Shown here in pieces: positions 35,132-44,374 of a stretch of 64,000 nucleotides of DNA. This DNA comes from CAIZGX01 sp964385405. GTDB lineage: Bacteria; Bacteroidota; Bacteroidia; Flavobacteriales_D; Sanyastnellaceae. The notes under the pieces were generated by a model. That model had not been told where the DNA came from and made no database searches. It was given only the letters and a program-made list of their open reading frames with translations. A program made the translations under genes and the position numbers. How positions within the stretch are numbered: position 1 is the first letter of the stretch; each line of letters starts with the position of its first letter. Location: assembly GCA_964385405.1 (NCBI GenBank), contig CAYLOT010000007.1:44425-108424 (forward strand), read 5' to 3'.

Positions 35132-36637
35132 TTAAATTAGCGAAACCCCAGACATGGTTTGGGGTTTTTCTATGCCCATAAGTTTTAAAACGGTTGGAGC
35201 AACATCTGCAAGTTTTCCATCATTCACTTTTGTGATTTCTTTGTCTACAATCCATACGGGAACGGGATTCGTTGTGTGTGCTGTATTTGGGGAACCGTCT
35301 TCGTTTACGGCGCAGTCTGCGTTCCCGTGGTCGGCAATAACAATTAGCGAATAGCCCAAGTCTAAAGCTGTTTCAGCAACCTTCTTCAAGCATGCATCGG
35401 TTGTCTCAATGGCTTTAACAATGGCTTCGTATACACCGGTGTGGCCAACCATATCTGGATTAGCGAAATTCAAACAGAAAAAATCGGGTGTTTGATCGTG
35501 TAAGAATTGTATGCAGGAAGAAGCAATTTCATTAGCACTCATTTCTGGTTGAAGATCGTATGTAGCAACTTTAGGTGAAGGAACCATTAATCTACTTTCG
35601 CCTTGAAAAGGCTCTTCTCTTCCGCCGTTAAAAAAGAAAGTTACGTGTGGATATTTTTCTGTTTCAGCAATGCGAAGTTGTCTCCTGTTTGCCGCTGAAA
35701 GCGTTTCGCCTAAGGTGTGCATGAGGTTGTCTTTTTCAAAAAGAATATGCACGTTTTGAAACGAATCGTCGTATCGCGTCATGGTTACATAGTACAACGG
35801 AAGTTTTTTCATTCCGAAATCTGGAAAGTCTTGTTGATGAAGGGCCATGGTAATTTCACGACAGCGGTCGGTTCTGAAGTTGAAGCAAATAACAACATCG
35901 CCTTCTTCAATGCCTTGGTAGTTTCCTTCAATTTGAATGGGTTCAATAAACTCATCGGTTATCCCGTTTACATAGGATTGAGCTACCGCCAAATGCGCCG
36001 AAGGGCTTTTGTTTTCCGAGCCGGTTACGAAGAGGTCATAGGCTTTCTTTACACGTTCCCACCGTTTGTCGCGGTCCATGGCGAAATACCTTCCAATAAC
36101 ACTTGCAATTTTCGCTTGCTTTCCTTCGAGATGATTTTCCAAATCAAGAATAAATCCTTCACCGCTTTTCGGGTCGCAATCTCTTCCATCTGTTATCGCA
36201 TGAATGAAGACTTTCGAAAGTTCCTGCTCTTCACATATGTCAACGAGCGCCTTCAGGTGATTGATGTGTGAATGCACGCCTCCGTCTGAGACAAGTCCAA
36301 TGAAATGCACATTTTTATTTTCGTTTTTTGCATGATGAAGTGCATTTAATAGAACGTCATTCTTGTGCAATTCGTTGTTTCGAATACTCAAATGAATTTT
36401 CACAAGGTCTTGATAAACCACACGTCCTGCGCCAATATTCATGTGTCCGACTTCACTGTTTCCCATTTGACCTTCCGGAAGTCCAACATATTCACCGTCG
36501 GTGCGAAGTGTTGCGTGAGCCGCAGTATTGTTCAGATGATGTGTAAACGGAGTTTGAGCGCTAAGTATAGCGTTGGAATGATCGTTCTTACCAATTCCCC
36601 AACCATCTAAAATAATAAGTCCTACTTTTTTTGTCAT
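35132..36637 (-). CDS. gpmI: 2,3-bisphosphoglycerate-independent phosphoglycerate mutase
   Basis: A 501-residue two-domain enzyme that interconverts 3- and 2-phosphoglycerate in glycolysis. The metal and phosphoserine sites are visible: LDGWGIG near residue 10, the catalytic serine in MGNSEVGHMNIGAGR, and the C-terminal DHGNAD. The length is normal. It starts 4 bp inside the histidine kinase stop (ATGA overlap), so the two are cotranscribed. Its 3' codons form the hairpin described at 35143-35169. Confidence 0.96.
   Translation of the reverse strand: MTKKVGLIILDGWGIGKNDHSNAILSAQTPFTHHLNNTAAHATLRTDGEYVGLPEGQMGNSEVGHMNIGAGRVVYQDLVKIHLSIRNNELHKNDVLLNALHHAKNENKNVHFIGLVSDGGVHSHINHLKALVDICEEQELSKVFIHAITDGRDCDPKSGEGFILDLENHLEGKQAKIASVIGRYFAMDRDKRWERVKKAYDLFVTGSENKSPSAHLAVAQSYVNGITDEFIEPIQIEGNYQGIEEGDVVICFNFRTDRCREITMALHQQDFPDFGMKKLPLYYVTMTRYDDSFQNVHILFEKDNLMHTLGETLSAANRRQLRIAETEKYPHVTFFFNGGREEPFQGESRLMVPSPKVATYDLQPEMSANEIASSCIQFLHDQTPDFFCLNFANPDMVGHTGVYEAIVKAIETTDACLKKVAETALDLGYSLIVIADHGNADCAVNEDGSPNTAHTTNPVPVWIVDKEITKVNDGKLADVAPTVLKLMGIEKPQTMSGVSLI
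35143..35169 (+). terminator. Hairpin inside the gpmI 3' coding end, possible terminator for the convergent gene
   Basis: AAACCCCAGAC pairs with GTTTGGGGTTT around an ATG loop (one G-U pair), followed by T on the plus strand. It lies within the last codons of gpmI but 23 bp past the stop of the plus-strand secreted-protein gene. Confidence 0.5.
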
Positions 36638-37572
36638 TTTGAAAATGTTATTTGAAAACGACTGCCAGCTGGCGTGTTGTCGTTGATATTAATTTCTGCA
36701 CGATGCGCTTTGCATATTTCCTTTACGATGTATAGACCAAGTCCTGTTCCCTTTTGTGAACGGGTTTGTTCATTTCCGACGCGATGAAATTTTTCGAAAA
36801 CGGATTTGCGTTCTTCGAGGGGTATTCCCACACCGTGGTCAGCAATTTCAAGAAGAACCAAATGTTCACTGCCTTTCAACATAACGGAAATCGATTCTGA
36901 GATTGGGGAGTATTTATTCGCGTTTTCAAGTAGGTTGAAAAGCAAACTTACGATCATTGTTTCTTCTACTTCCAACTGAATGTTCGATTGAATGTTTGAA
37001 TTCACATTTCGTTCAGGGAAGAGTTGCTGAAAACGTTTGATTTGTGCTTCAACGAGCATAGACAAATCAGTCGTTTGCCAATTGCCCAATGTAGTGTTTT
37101 GTTCGAATTGGGTTGCGAGCAAAATGTTATTCACGAGTGTTTCAAGTCGATTCGATTCTGTGATAATATCTGCACACAAATCTTGCGATTGTTCTTCTGT
37201 GAGTTTGCGGTTTTTTAATGTTTGCGAATTCAGACGAATTGCCGCAATGGGCGTTTTCAGTTCGTGTGTTACTGCAAGCAAAAAGTTCTTTTCTTTCTGC
37301 GCACGCTTTAAATCTTGCCAAACATTTTTCTTGATCCACCAAATACCTACGAATAAGAGAATCAAGAAAACGCCACCCTCACCAATAATCATGAATATTT
37401 TATTTCGGAGTGCGTTTTCCGGCAGTGTGTTCCCTTCGGATTGAAGATGTTGCAAATATGCGCGTTGCAATCGGTACAACTGCCAGCCCCACCAAACCAA
37501 TTGGAATACGAGATAAGCCGCAAGAAGATAAAGTACTCCCAGTAACCTGCGTTTATTTCGTAATGACTTCAT
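36634..37572 (-). CDS. Sensor histidine kinase
   Basis: A 312-residue membrane kinase. Two helices (about 12-31 and 60-80) flank a very short periplasmic loop. A HisKA domain with the phospho-acceptor His103 in AVTHELKTP comes next. The ATPase domain has the N-box LLENANKYSP, GVGIPLEERKSVFEKFHRVG, and GTGLGLYIVK. The small sensor loop suggests sensing within the membrane or through a partner. No response regulator is adjacent. The stop overlaps gpmI by 4 bp, so it is the first gene of that pair. A -7 box lies 4 bp before the ATG. Confidence 0.92.
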   Translation of the reverse strand: MKSLRNKRRLLGVLYLLAAYLVFQLVWWGWQLYRLQRAYLQHLQSEGNTLPENALRNKIFMIIGEGGVFLILLFVGIWWIKKNVWQDLKRAQKEKNFLLAVTHELKTPIAAIRLNSQTLKNRKLTEEQSQDLCADIITESNRLETLVNNILLATQFEQNTTLGNWQTTDLSMLVEAQIKRFQQLFPERNVNSNIQSNIQLEVEETMIVSLLFNLLENANKYSPISESISVMLKGSEHLVLLEIADHGVGIPLEERKSVFEKFHRVGNEQTRSQKGTGLGLYIVKEICKAHRAEININDNTPAGSRFQITFSK

Positions 37573-37576
37573 ACTG

Positions 37577-37584
37577 CAAAAGTA
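37577..37584 (-). promoter_or_regulatory. Candidate -7 box for the histidine kinase-gpmI pair
   Basis: TACTTTTG on the minus strand, then CAGT and the ATG at 37572. A TTG lies 17 bp upstream of the box. A leaderless transcript is predicted. Confidence 0.45.
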
Positions 37585-37678
37585 AGGTGCTAATGCTAAT
37601 ACAATTGAGAAACAAATGATGTTTGAAATTTAACTTTTATATAGTCGTTCATTGGCAATCTCGGTGCAAATTTGTACC

Positions 37679-39952
37679 ATGAGATTTGCGCGCTTCGCTT
37701 TGGTCATTTTGATTGTTTTTGTGCAAAGGCATGAATCTAACGCGCAGCGTGTTGGCGTGGTGTTGAGTGGTGGAGGTGCAACGGCTATGGCTCACATTGG
37801 ATTTTTGAAAGCCTTAGAAGAGAACAATGTTCCCATTGATTATATCTGCGGAACAAGCATGGGTGCAGTAATTGCGTCATTTTATGCAGCAGGGTATTCC
37901 ACTCATCAGATGGACTCCTTGTGTCGCACCCCAGAGTTCACGATGCTTTCCGAAGGAGAGGAATTACCCATTGATTTGCAATTTTATTATTTGAAATCAG
38001 AGCCTACTGCATCAATGGTAAGCTTAAAATATTCTGGTGGAGATAATATTTCCAATACACTGCCAACGAATTTAATTAACCCAGCCTTGATGGATTGGGT
38101 GCACATGAAACTGCTCAGTGCTGCAAGCGAAGCGGCTCGACAGAATTTTGATAGTTTATTTGTTCCGTTTAGATGTGTAGCCGCAGATGTGAAAGACAAG
38201 CGAGAAGTGATTTTTAAATCTGGATCTTTGAACGAAGCAATTCGGGCCTCTTGCACATATCCCTTTTATATACCACCGAGAAGAGTGAATGGTAAGCTGC
38301 TATATGACGGTGGTATCTACAACAACTTTCCAATTGATGTGATGTACCACGATTTTCATCCGGATGTTATACTCGGATGCAATGTTTCAAGCGTGCCTGC
38401 AGATCCAAAAGAAAACAATCTTATGTCTCAGCTAGAAGCTATGATTGTATCTCAAAAGGAAGTTTTTCTCCCTTGTGAAGAGGTGTTTATTGTTGAGCCT
38501 AATAGTGCAAATACGAGCACATTCGAATTTTCAAATGCAATGGCAGCAATTGATTCGGGATATTTTGCAACAGTAAAGTCAATGGCTGAAATAAAGCGAA
38601 TGGTTGGACGTGAAGTTCCCTACAGAGAATTGAAAATGAAGAGAGATAAATTTCAATTGAAATGCGTTCCCATTGTAGTGGATGAAGTGCGTTTGGAAGG
38701 ATTGCCAAAAGGGCAGACGCAATATGTTCGAGAGCTTTTGGGTAGAAGAGAGAGTGCGCTGCCCTTGAGTGAATTGCAACGAACTTATTTCCGAGTCTTG
38801 GCAGATGGCAGTATTAAATCAATGTATCCCAAAATGTACTACAAGTCGACTGATGGGAAGTATATTCTGGATTTAAATGTTCAAAGAGAAAAGGACTTGA
38901 TTCTTTCATTTGGAGGTAATTTCAGTTCGCGTTCCATTAACACGGGTTATGTAGGATTGCGCTACAATTTATTTGGACGGGTGAACACGGTTGTTGAGGC
39001 AAATAGTTATTTTGGGAGATATTACGGGTCTGTTCAAGTAAAGTCGAGGTCGAAGATAATGCTCTTCAATTATCCAATTGCTTTCGAGTTGTCATTCACA
39101 CAAAACAGATGGGACTATTATAAGAGTTTAACCACTTTTTTTGAAGATGTTAAGCCTTCATATGTCTTGTTAAATGAAAGGTTTGGAGAGGCGTCATGGA
39201 TTCTTCCTGCAGGAAGAAAAGCGAAGTTCAAAATCGATGCAATCTATACCCACCAATACGACAACTACTACCAGACAAAGAATTTTTTAAGTGTTGACAC
39301 AGCAGATTTAACCGAGTTCAATGCGAGGATGGTCCGTTTCAATTATGTCAGAAGTACTTTAAATCGAGTTCAGTATGCCTCATCAGGTTCACAAATAAGA
39401 CTGTTGGCTAAAGGGGTGAGTGGCACAGAATACACAATACCAGGGAGCACGAGCAGCAATCGAGATACACTTTCAAACAGTCATTCTTGGCTGCAAATGC
39501 GCGTGTATTACGAGAATTATATTGTAGATGAGCTACGTTTTTCTTTTGGCGTAAAAGCAGAAGTTTTGTGGTCTAGTCAAAAAGATTTTCAGAACGCCAC
39601 GGCTACTTCAATCATGAGTCCAACACCTAGTTTCTTCCCTGAGTTCAGGACTTTTTATTTGCCCGTTTACAGGGGTACGTCATTCTTTACATTTGGAGTT
39701 TCGCCCGTTCTTCACCTGACGAAGAATTTGGATTTGAGAGCTGATGTATACGGATATCAGCCGTTTCAGGCCACGGCGGTGCCTTCTTCAGATATCTACC
39801 GAACATATACCCTGGGAAGTGGAACCTTGGTTTATCATTCTCCAATTGGTCCTGTGAGTTTATCTGCTAATTATTATGAGCAAAAGGAAAAGCCTTGGAG
39901 TATACTTTTCAACCTTGGTTTTATCATATCGAATCCCTCACCAAGGGATTAA
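37679..39952 (+). CDS. Patatin-like phospholipase fused to an Omp85-type barrel
   Basis: A 757-residue two-part protein. After a signal peptide (cleavage near SNAQ) comes a patatin domain (about 24-300) with the oxyanion loop GGGATAMAHIG, the nucleophile Ser60 in GTSMG and Asp210 in YDGGIYNN, a complete Ser-Asp dyad. A POTRA-like segment (about 315-395) and a C-terminal BamA/TamA-like barrel follow, ending in GFIISNPSPRD. This is the layout of PlpD-type (type Vd) autotransporters, in which the lipase is carried on its own outer-membrane barrel. I chose ATG 37679 because the signal peptide begins there. Just upstream is a near-palindrome GGTGCAAATTTGTACC. Confidence 0.9.
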   Translation: MRFARFALVILIVFVQRHESNAQRVGVVLSGGGATAMAHIGFLKALEENNVPIDYICGTSMGAVIASFYAAGYSTHQMDSLCRTPEFTMLSEGEELPIDLQFYYLKSEPTASMVSLKYSGGDNISNTLPTNLINPALMDWVHMKLLSAASEAARQNFDSLFVPFRCVAADVKDKREVIFKSGSLNEAIRASCTYPFYIPPRRVNGKLLYDGGIYNNFPIDVMYHDFHPDVILGCNVSSVPADPKENNLMSQLEAMIVSQKEVFLPCEEVFIVEPNSANTSTFEFSNAMAAIDSGYFATVKSMAEIKRMVGREVPYRELKMKRDKFQLKCVPIVVDEVRLEGLPKGQTQYVRELLGRRESALPLSELQRTYFRVLADGSIKSMYPKMYYKSTDGKYILDLNVQREKDLILSFGGNFSSRSINTGYVGLRYNLFGRVNTVVEANSYFGRYYGSVQVKSRSKIMLFNYPIAFELSFTQNRWDYYKSLTTFFEDVKPSYVLLNERFGEASWILPAGRKAKFKIDAIYTHQYDNYYQTKNFLSVDTADLTEFNARMVRFNYVRSTLNRVQYASSGSQIRLLAKGVSGTEYTIPGSTSSNRDTLSNSHSWLQMRVYYENYIVDELRFSFGVKAEVLWSSQKDFQNATATSIMSPTPSFFPEFRTFYLPVYRGTSFFTFGVSPVLHLTKNLDLRADVYGYQPFQATAVPSSDIYRTYTLGSGTLVYHSPIGPVSLSANYYEQKEKPWSILFNLGFIISNPSPRD

Positions 39953-39968
39953 TTCCATTGGTTCTCCG

Positions 39969-39976
39969 TACTTTTG
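39969..39976 (+). promoter_or_regulatory. Candidate -7 box for the glycan cluster
   Basis: TACTTTTG lies 17 bp before the ATG of the first gene in the oxidoreductase-flippase-glycosyltransferase-FemAB cluster. Confidence 0.42.
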
Positions 39977-39992
39977 TATCTGATATAGCTTT

Positions 39993-41006
39993 ATGAGTAA
40001 AATTAAATTTGCGGTTATAGGTGCGGGGCACATTGGTAAGCGTCATGCTGAAATGGTTCAACGTAACGAACAAACGGAATTGTCGGCAATGTGCGACGTT
40101 CGTTCACGCGAGGAATGCGGTGTTTCGGAGGACATTCAATTTTATCACTCTCCGGAAGAAATGTTGCAAAATGAAGAGGTTGATGTTGTTTGTATCTGCA
40201 CGCCGAATGGTCTTCACGCACAGCACGCACTTCTTGCCTTGAAGGCAGGAAAGCACGTTGTTGTCGAAAAGCCAATGGCCTTGAATAAGGCTGATGGAGA
40301 GAAAATTATTTTCGAAGCTCTACGTGCAAACAAGCAGGTATTCTGCGTCATGCAAAACAGATACAGTCCGCCTAGTGTTTGGATGAAGGAATTGATTCAG
40401 TCGGGTGTTCTTGGAAAAATTTACATGGTCAACATCGATTTGTTTTGGAACCGCGATGATCGTTATTACAAAAAGGGTGGGTGGAAAGGAACGAAAGATC
40501 TAGATGGAGGAACGCTTTTCACTCAGTTTTCCCATTTCATTGATATCATGTATTGGTTGTTCGGAGATATCGATAACATTCAGGCAAGACTTCATGATTT
40601 CAATCATGGACATTCAACCGAGTTCGAGGACTCTGGAATAGTTATGTTTGATTTGGTTGAAGGCGGAATGGGGTCAATTAACTTTTCTACTTCAGTGAGC
40701 AGCGTCAATTATGAAAGCAGTTTGACTGTGGTTGCAGAGAAGGGTACAGTGAAAATTGGCGGACAATACATGAATGAAGTGGCATACTGTCAAATTGAAA
40801 ATTATACCATGCCAGTCCTTCCTGAAGGCAATCCGGCAAATGATTACGGACATTACAAAGGAAGTGCTGCCAATCACGTCTACATTATTCAAAATGTTGT
40901 AGAGGCAATTAGTGGAGTTTCGAATATTACCACCAATGCTTTAGAGGGCTTGAAAGTGGTTGAGATAATAGAGCGTATTTATTCAGCAGCGAAAAACAAC
41001 AGCTAG
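39993..41006 (+). CDS. Gfo/Idh/MocA family oxidoreductase (possible UDP-sugar dehydrogenase)
   Basis: A 337-residue NAD(P)-dependent oxidoreductase with an N-terminal Rossmann motif (FAVIGAGHIGKRHAE) and the family's EKPMALN active-site motif near residue 90. The C-terminal half is the GFO/IDH/MocA beta-sheet domain (GGTLFTQFSHFID, EDSGIVMFDL). Members next to surface-glycan genes often oxidise UDP-sugars, as WbpB/WlbA do; that role here is inference from context. It is the first gene of a plus-strand cluster. Confidence 0.88.
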   Translation: MSKIKFAVIGAGHIGKRHAEMVQRNEQTELSAMCDVRSREECGVSEDIQFYHSPEEMLQNEEVDVVCICTPNGLHAQHALLALKAGKHVVVEKPMALNKADGEKIIFEALRANKQVFCVMQNRYSPPSVWMKELIQSGVLGKIYMVNIDLFWNRDDRYYKKGGWKGTKDLDGGTLFTQFSHFIDIMYWLFGDIDNIQARLHDFNHGHSTEFEDSGIVMFDLVEGGMGSINFSTSVSSVNYESSLTVVAEKGTVKIGGQYMNEVAYCQIENYTMPVLPEGNPANDYGHYKGSAANHVYIIQNVVEAISGVSNITTNALEGLKVVEIIERIYSAAKNNS

Positions 41007-41014
41007 TTCATTTC

Positions 41015-42319
41015 ATGAAGGATAGATTAACAGAGTCTTTCACGAAGTTTATGCGCGTTGAATACATTCGAAATGTATTTACGCTCATGGCAGGCACCGT
41101 AATTGGTCAAGCTTTAGTTTTTGTTCTAGCTCCGTTTGTTACTCGTCTGTTTACTCCGGAAGATTTCACACTTCTTGAACAGTACACCATGATCGTGACT
41201 GTGCTTTCTGTTGTGGTTACTGGAAAATATGAGTTCGCAATCATGCATCCAAGAGATCAGAACGATGCTCGACATATTGCAGGGCTGGCTTTGAAAGTGG
41301 CTTTCTATTCATGTGTTTTGCTCTCTGTTTTTATCTTGTTTTTTGCCCGTTATGTGTCTTATTGGTTAGTGAATGAACCCATTGCTATTTACCTATGGAC
41401 CATACCAATTGTGTTGTTCTTTACCGCAGTATTCAACGTTTTTAATTATTGGTTCTCTCGTTTGAAGCAATACAAGGTTGCAGCAAATTCTAAAGTTATT
41501 TCGGCAGTGTCTTCAGAACCCATTAAAATTGCGACAGGTTTCGGTGGATGGAATGCCTCAGGGTTAATTTTTTCGACAGTATTAGGGTCAATTGCCGCGG
41601 GTACATATGCCTTTTGGAAATTTTTGAAATCGGAGCCACAAGGACTGAAGAACCTATCAAATGAGCGTATGAAAGCGCTGGCGGCATTGCACAAGGATTA
41701 TCCTTTATTTAGCATCTGGGGAAGTGTACTGAACCGTTTGGCGCAATGGGCTCACGTGGGCATATTCACGCTGTACTACGGCCTCCTTGCGGTTGGTTTC
41801 ATGGCCTTATGCAGAAGAATCTTCATGGCGCCTTTAAATGTGGTGAGTAATTCATATTCTCAAGTTTTCTTTCAACGTATTTCTGAGATTGAAAATCCAA
41901 GAGAATTGCGAACACTGTATTACAAAGTGCTTTTCCGGTTTTTAATTGCAGCTGCAGGAATGATTTTCATTGTGCAAATGCTTCCTGGAAACACCATGGG
42001 ATTTATTTTCGGTGAGGCTTGGGGAAATTCATTTATGTATTTGAAGTATCTCATATACTGGTTTGCTTTGAATTTTGTCACATCTTCATTGGCTTTCATC
42101 ACCTACAGAATTAACATGCAACGTGTGGGATTATTTTTAGATGCACTACACTTTGTATTGGCTATTGTGGCGGTATACCTCGCCCATAGTTGGGGAATGA
42201 ATGAATTGGAAGCTACAAAGTTTTTGGTTATTTCGAAGGTGATTTATTTTTCATTCAACATACTCGTGGTTCTGTTTTATTTGGAACGGTACACACGAAA
42301 GAATCTCGAGCACGCATGA
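41015..42319 (+). CDS. Oligosaccharide flippase (Wzx-like, MOP superfamily)
   Basis: A 434-residue polytopic protein with about twelve helices. It resembles polysaccharide flippases that move undecaprenyl-linked oligosaccharides across the inner membrane. The N-terminal IRNVFTLMAGTVIGQALVFV and FTPEDFTLLEQY segments are typical of these proteins. It starts 8 bp after the oxidoreductase and overlaps the glycosyltransferase by 4 bp, which supports a role in exporting the glycan those enzymes build. Confidence 0.85.
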   Translation: MKDRLTESFTKFMRVEYIRNVFTLMAGTVIGQALVFVLAPFVTRLFTPEDFTLLEQYTMIVTVLSVVVTGKYEFAIMHPRDQNDARHIAGLALKVAFYSCVLLSVFILFFARYVSYWLVNEPIAIYLWTIPIVLFFTAVFNVFNYWFSRLKQYKVAANSKVISAVSSEPIKIATGFGGWNASGLIFSTVLGSIAAGTYAFWKFLKSEPQGLKNLSNERMKALAALHKDYPLFSIWGSVLNRLAQWAHVGIFTLYYGLLAVGFMALCRRIFMAPLNVVSNSYSQVFFQRISEIENPRELRTLYYKVLFRFLIAAAGMIFIVQMLPGNTMGFIFGEAWGNSFMYLKYLIYWFALNFVTSSLAFITYRINMQRVGLFLDALHFVLAIVAVYLAHSWGMNELEATKFLVISKVIYFSFNILVVLFYLERYTRKNLEHA

Positions 42320-43455
42320 AGGTAATTTCGCTACTCGTGACCAATTTTAAAAACGACAACCGTGTTTATCGCATGGCGAAAAGTCTTTCAAAACATGGCT
42401 TTCCAACTACTGTAATCGCTTGGAAGAAGGTAGACGTAGCCGAGAAAGAGAATTTTAACGGTGTTGAAGTTGAACGTGTAGTGGTTTCTTCCGATAAGTG
42501 GAAGCGGTTGAATTTAATCATTGGGGCTATTCAATATTTTGAATTTGCGTTTCGTGTAACATCTAGATACCGAAAAGTTGATGCGTGGCATTGTAACGAT
42601 TACGAAGCTTTTGTTATTGGTGTTTTGGCAAAAATCACTCGCCCGAGATTGAAATTAATTTACGACTGTCATGAGCTCGAGTCGCACCGAAACGGAAAGG
42701 GTGCGTTCATGCGCTTCACCATTCGAACGCTCGAGAAGTTATTTATTCCATGGACCGAATTGGTTATTACGGTTAGTCCTTCCATCCAAGAATTTTATAA
42801 AAGGAAGTACAATTTGCCATTTGTTGCTTTGGTTAGAAATCTTCCGAATGAAATGCAAATTTCACATTCGAACACCTTGCGCGAAATACTTGGTTTAAAG
42901 AATGAACAAAGAGTATTTCTCTATCAAGGTATGTTAGGTAAGGGCAGAGGCATTGAAGTTTTGTTAAACGCTTTTGAGTCAAGGAAAACTACAGATGCCG
43001 TAATCGTATTTATGGGATTTGGTGCATTAAAGGATGAGATAGAAGCATATGCTTCACGTAATGAAAATATATTTTTTGTTCCTGCTGTTTCTTACTCTGA
43101 AATACCAATATACACAGGCAGTGCCGATGTTGGGGTGAATTCAGTTGAGCCTACTTGCTTAAGTTATAAGTATTCACTTCCCAATAAATTGTTCGAGTAC
43201 ATACAATCTGAAATTCCTGTTCTTACGAATCCGTTGCCCGATTGTGCAGCGATTGTGAGTGAATATAAAGTTGGAAAAGTAATTCCAGCCTGGAATGTAG
43301 ACGCGATTGATAAGGTTATAAATGAAGTGTTGAAGGAAGATTTAAACGTCTATCAATCTCATTTGAAATCGGCGAAGAAAATTTTGAATTGGGAAGTTGA
43401 AGAACAAGTTTTAATTTCAGCATATAAATCAATTCCGAATGCAAGTAGTCGTTGA
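42316..43455 (+). CDS. Glycosyltransferase, GT4/GT1-like
   Basis: A 379-residue GT-B glycosyltransferase. It begins MKVISLLVTNFKNDNRVYRMAKSL, a common start of flavobacterial GT4 proteins. The C-terminal nucleotide-sugar domain is visible from LYQGMLGKGRGIEVLL (about 200) through a DVGVNSVEPT acceptor-loop region to PNKLFEYI. The overlap with the flippase is ATGA and with the next gene 17 bp, so it is cotranscribed. The donor and acceptor are unknown. Confidence 0.88.
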   Translation: MKVISLLVTNFKNDNRVYRMAKSLSKHGFPTTVIAWKKVDVAEKENFNGVEVERVVVSSDKWKRLNLIIGAIQYFEFAFRVTSRYRKVDAWHCNDYEAFVIGVLAKITRPRLKLIYDCHELESHRNGKGAFMRFTIRTLEKLFIPWTELVITVSPSIQEFYKRKYNLPFVALVRNLPNEMQISHSNTLREILGLKNEQRVFLYQGMLGKGRGIEVLLNAFESRKTTDAVIVFMGFGALKDEIEAYASRNENIFFVPAVSYSEIPIYTGSADVGVNSVEPTCLSYKYSLPNKLFEYIQSEIPVLTNPLPDCAAIVSEYKVGKVIPAWNVDAIDKVINEVLKEDLNVYQSHLKSAKKILNWEVEEQVLISAYKSIPNASSR

Positions 43456-44332
43456 GTCTTCTTCAGCAGCATTGGCCCAATGGGAGAAAAAGGGGTTTCC
43501 TGTTTTCTTGCGTGAGGCATACGGCTCGGAATTGCTCCTATTGAAGTTCGTGGAAGATGCACAGGTGATTGCAGTGATGTGGGCGTGGGAATCTGGAAAG
43601 AAGTTGATGAACAGTCTCATTACACCGCCCTTCTCTCCGAATTGTTGGCTCACATTTTTGACCGATTACGACAAGCCTGCTACCAAGCGCGCGAAAGAGA
43701 AAGAAGTTCAAAAGGCTTTGCTTGCTTTTGTTGGAAATGGAAAGTGGGGTTATTGGAAGTTTGATTTTCCGGTTGAGTTTACCGATTTTCAGGAAGCCAT
43801 ATGGAAAGGTACCCTTCCAAAAACGAAATACACGTATCGCATTTTAGAATTGCGGAATTGGGAGGAGAAGATCGATTCAAAGCTTCGAAATAAGTTGAAG
43901 CGCTTTTCAGATTTTATATATGAAGTAAGACCTTTCGGTGAGGATGAAATGAAGTTGTTCATGGCTTCAAGTGCAGTGAAAGGAGTGGCTCATGAACAAT
44001 TGCTTTCGAAGTTTAATTCATTGAACTCAGCCTCTGCCTTCACGGTTATTGCGGAAGGTGGGCAGTTTCAGGCGTTCTGTGCAATTGTAGACGATGTCTG
44101 TTATTATTTGGTTTCTAGTAACGCCAAGAACGAGAATGCGCTTTCGGCGTGTGGGGTAAAGTTTTGTATTGAAGAAGGTATTCGTAGAGGGTGTTCTTCT
44201 TTCGATTTCGAAGGATCTATGATTCCAGAAATTGAAGTTTTTTTCAGATCTTTTGGTGGCGACTTGCTTCCTTATTTTTCAATTGAAGGAGGAAGAGGAA
44301 TAGCCTATTTCCTTCGGAAAATAATCAAATAA
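43439..44332 (+). CDS. FemAB/GNAT-like acyltransferase
   Basis: A 297-residue protein with the C-terminal pattern FDFEGSMIPEIEVFFRSFGGDLLPYF typical of FemAB-related and BioF2-like (GNAT_6) proteins, which transfer amino-acyl or acyl groups. The middle contains SKLRNKLKRFSDF, an acceptor-site region in related proteins. The gene is the last of the glycan cluster and overlaps the glycosyltransferase by 17 bp, so modification of a sugar or peptide on the exported glycan is plausible but not shown. Confidence 0.75.
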   Translation: MQVVVESSSAALAQWEKKGFPVFLREAYGSELLLLKFVEDAQVIAVMWAWESGKKLMNSLITPPFSPNCWLTFLTDYDKPATKRAKEKEVQKALLAFVGNGKWGYWKFDFPVEFTDFQEAIWKGTLPKTKYTYRILELRNWEEKIDSKLRNKLKRFSDFIYEVRPFGEDEMKLFMASSAVKGVAHEQLLSKFNSLNSASAFTVIAEGGQFQAFCAIVDDVCYYLVSSNAKNENALSACGVKFCIEEGIRRGCSSFDFEGSMIPEIEVFFRSFGGDLLPYFSIEGGRGIAYFLRKIIK

Positions 44333-44356
44333 AAAAGCCATCTGAAGATGGCTTTT
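44333..44356. terminator. Bidirectional terminator between the glycan cluster and the TPR gene
   Basis: AAAAGCCATCT and AGATGGCTTTT pair around a two-base loop, with A and T runs on both sides. It overlaps the last base region of the FemAB-like gene stop. Confidence 0.88.
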
Positions 44357-44374
44357 CTTTCATCTTGAAAAATA

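Noticed and set aside
35717..36271. 184-codon open frame on the plus strand within gpmI
   Set aside because: Antisense to the catalytic core of gpmI, with no domain and no promoter or neighbours that support it.
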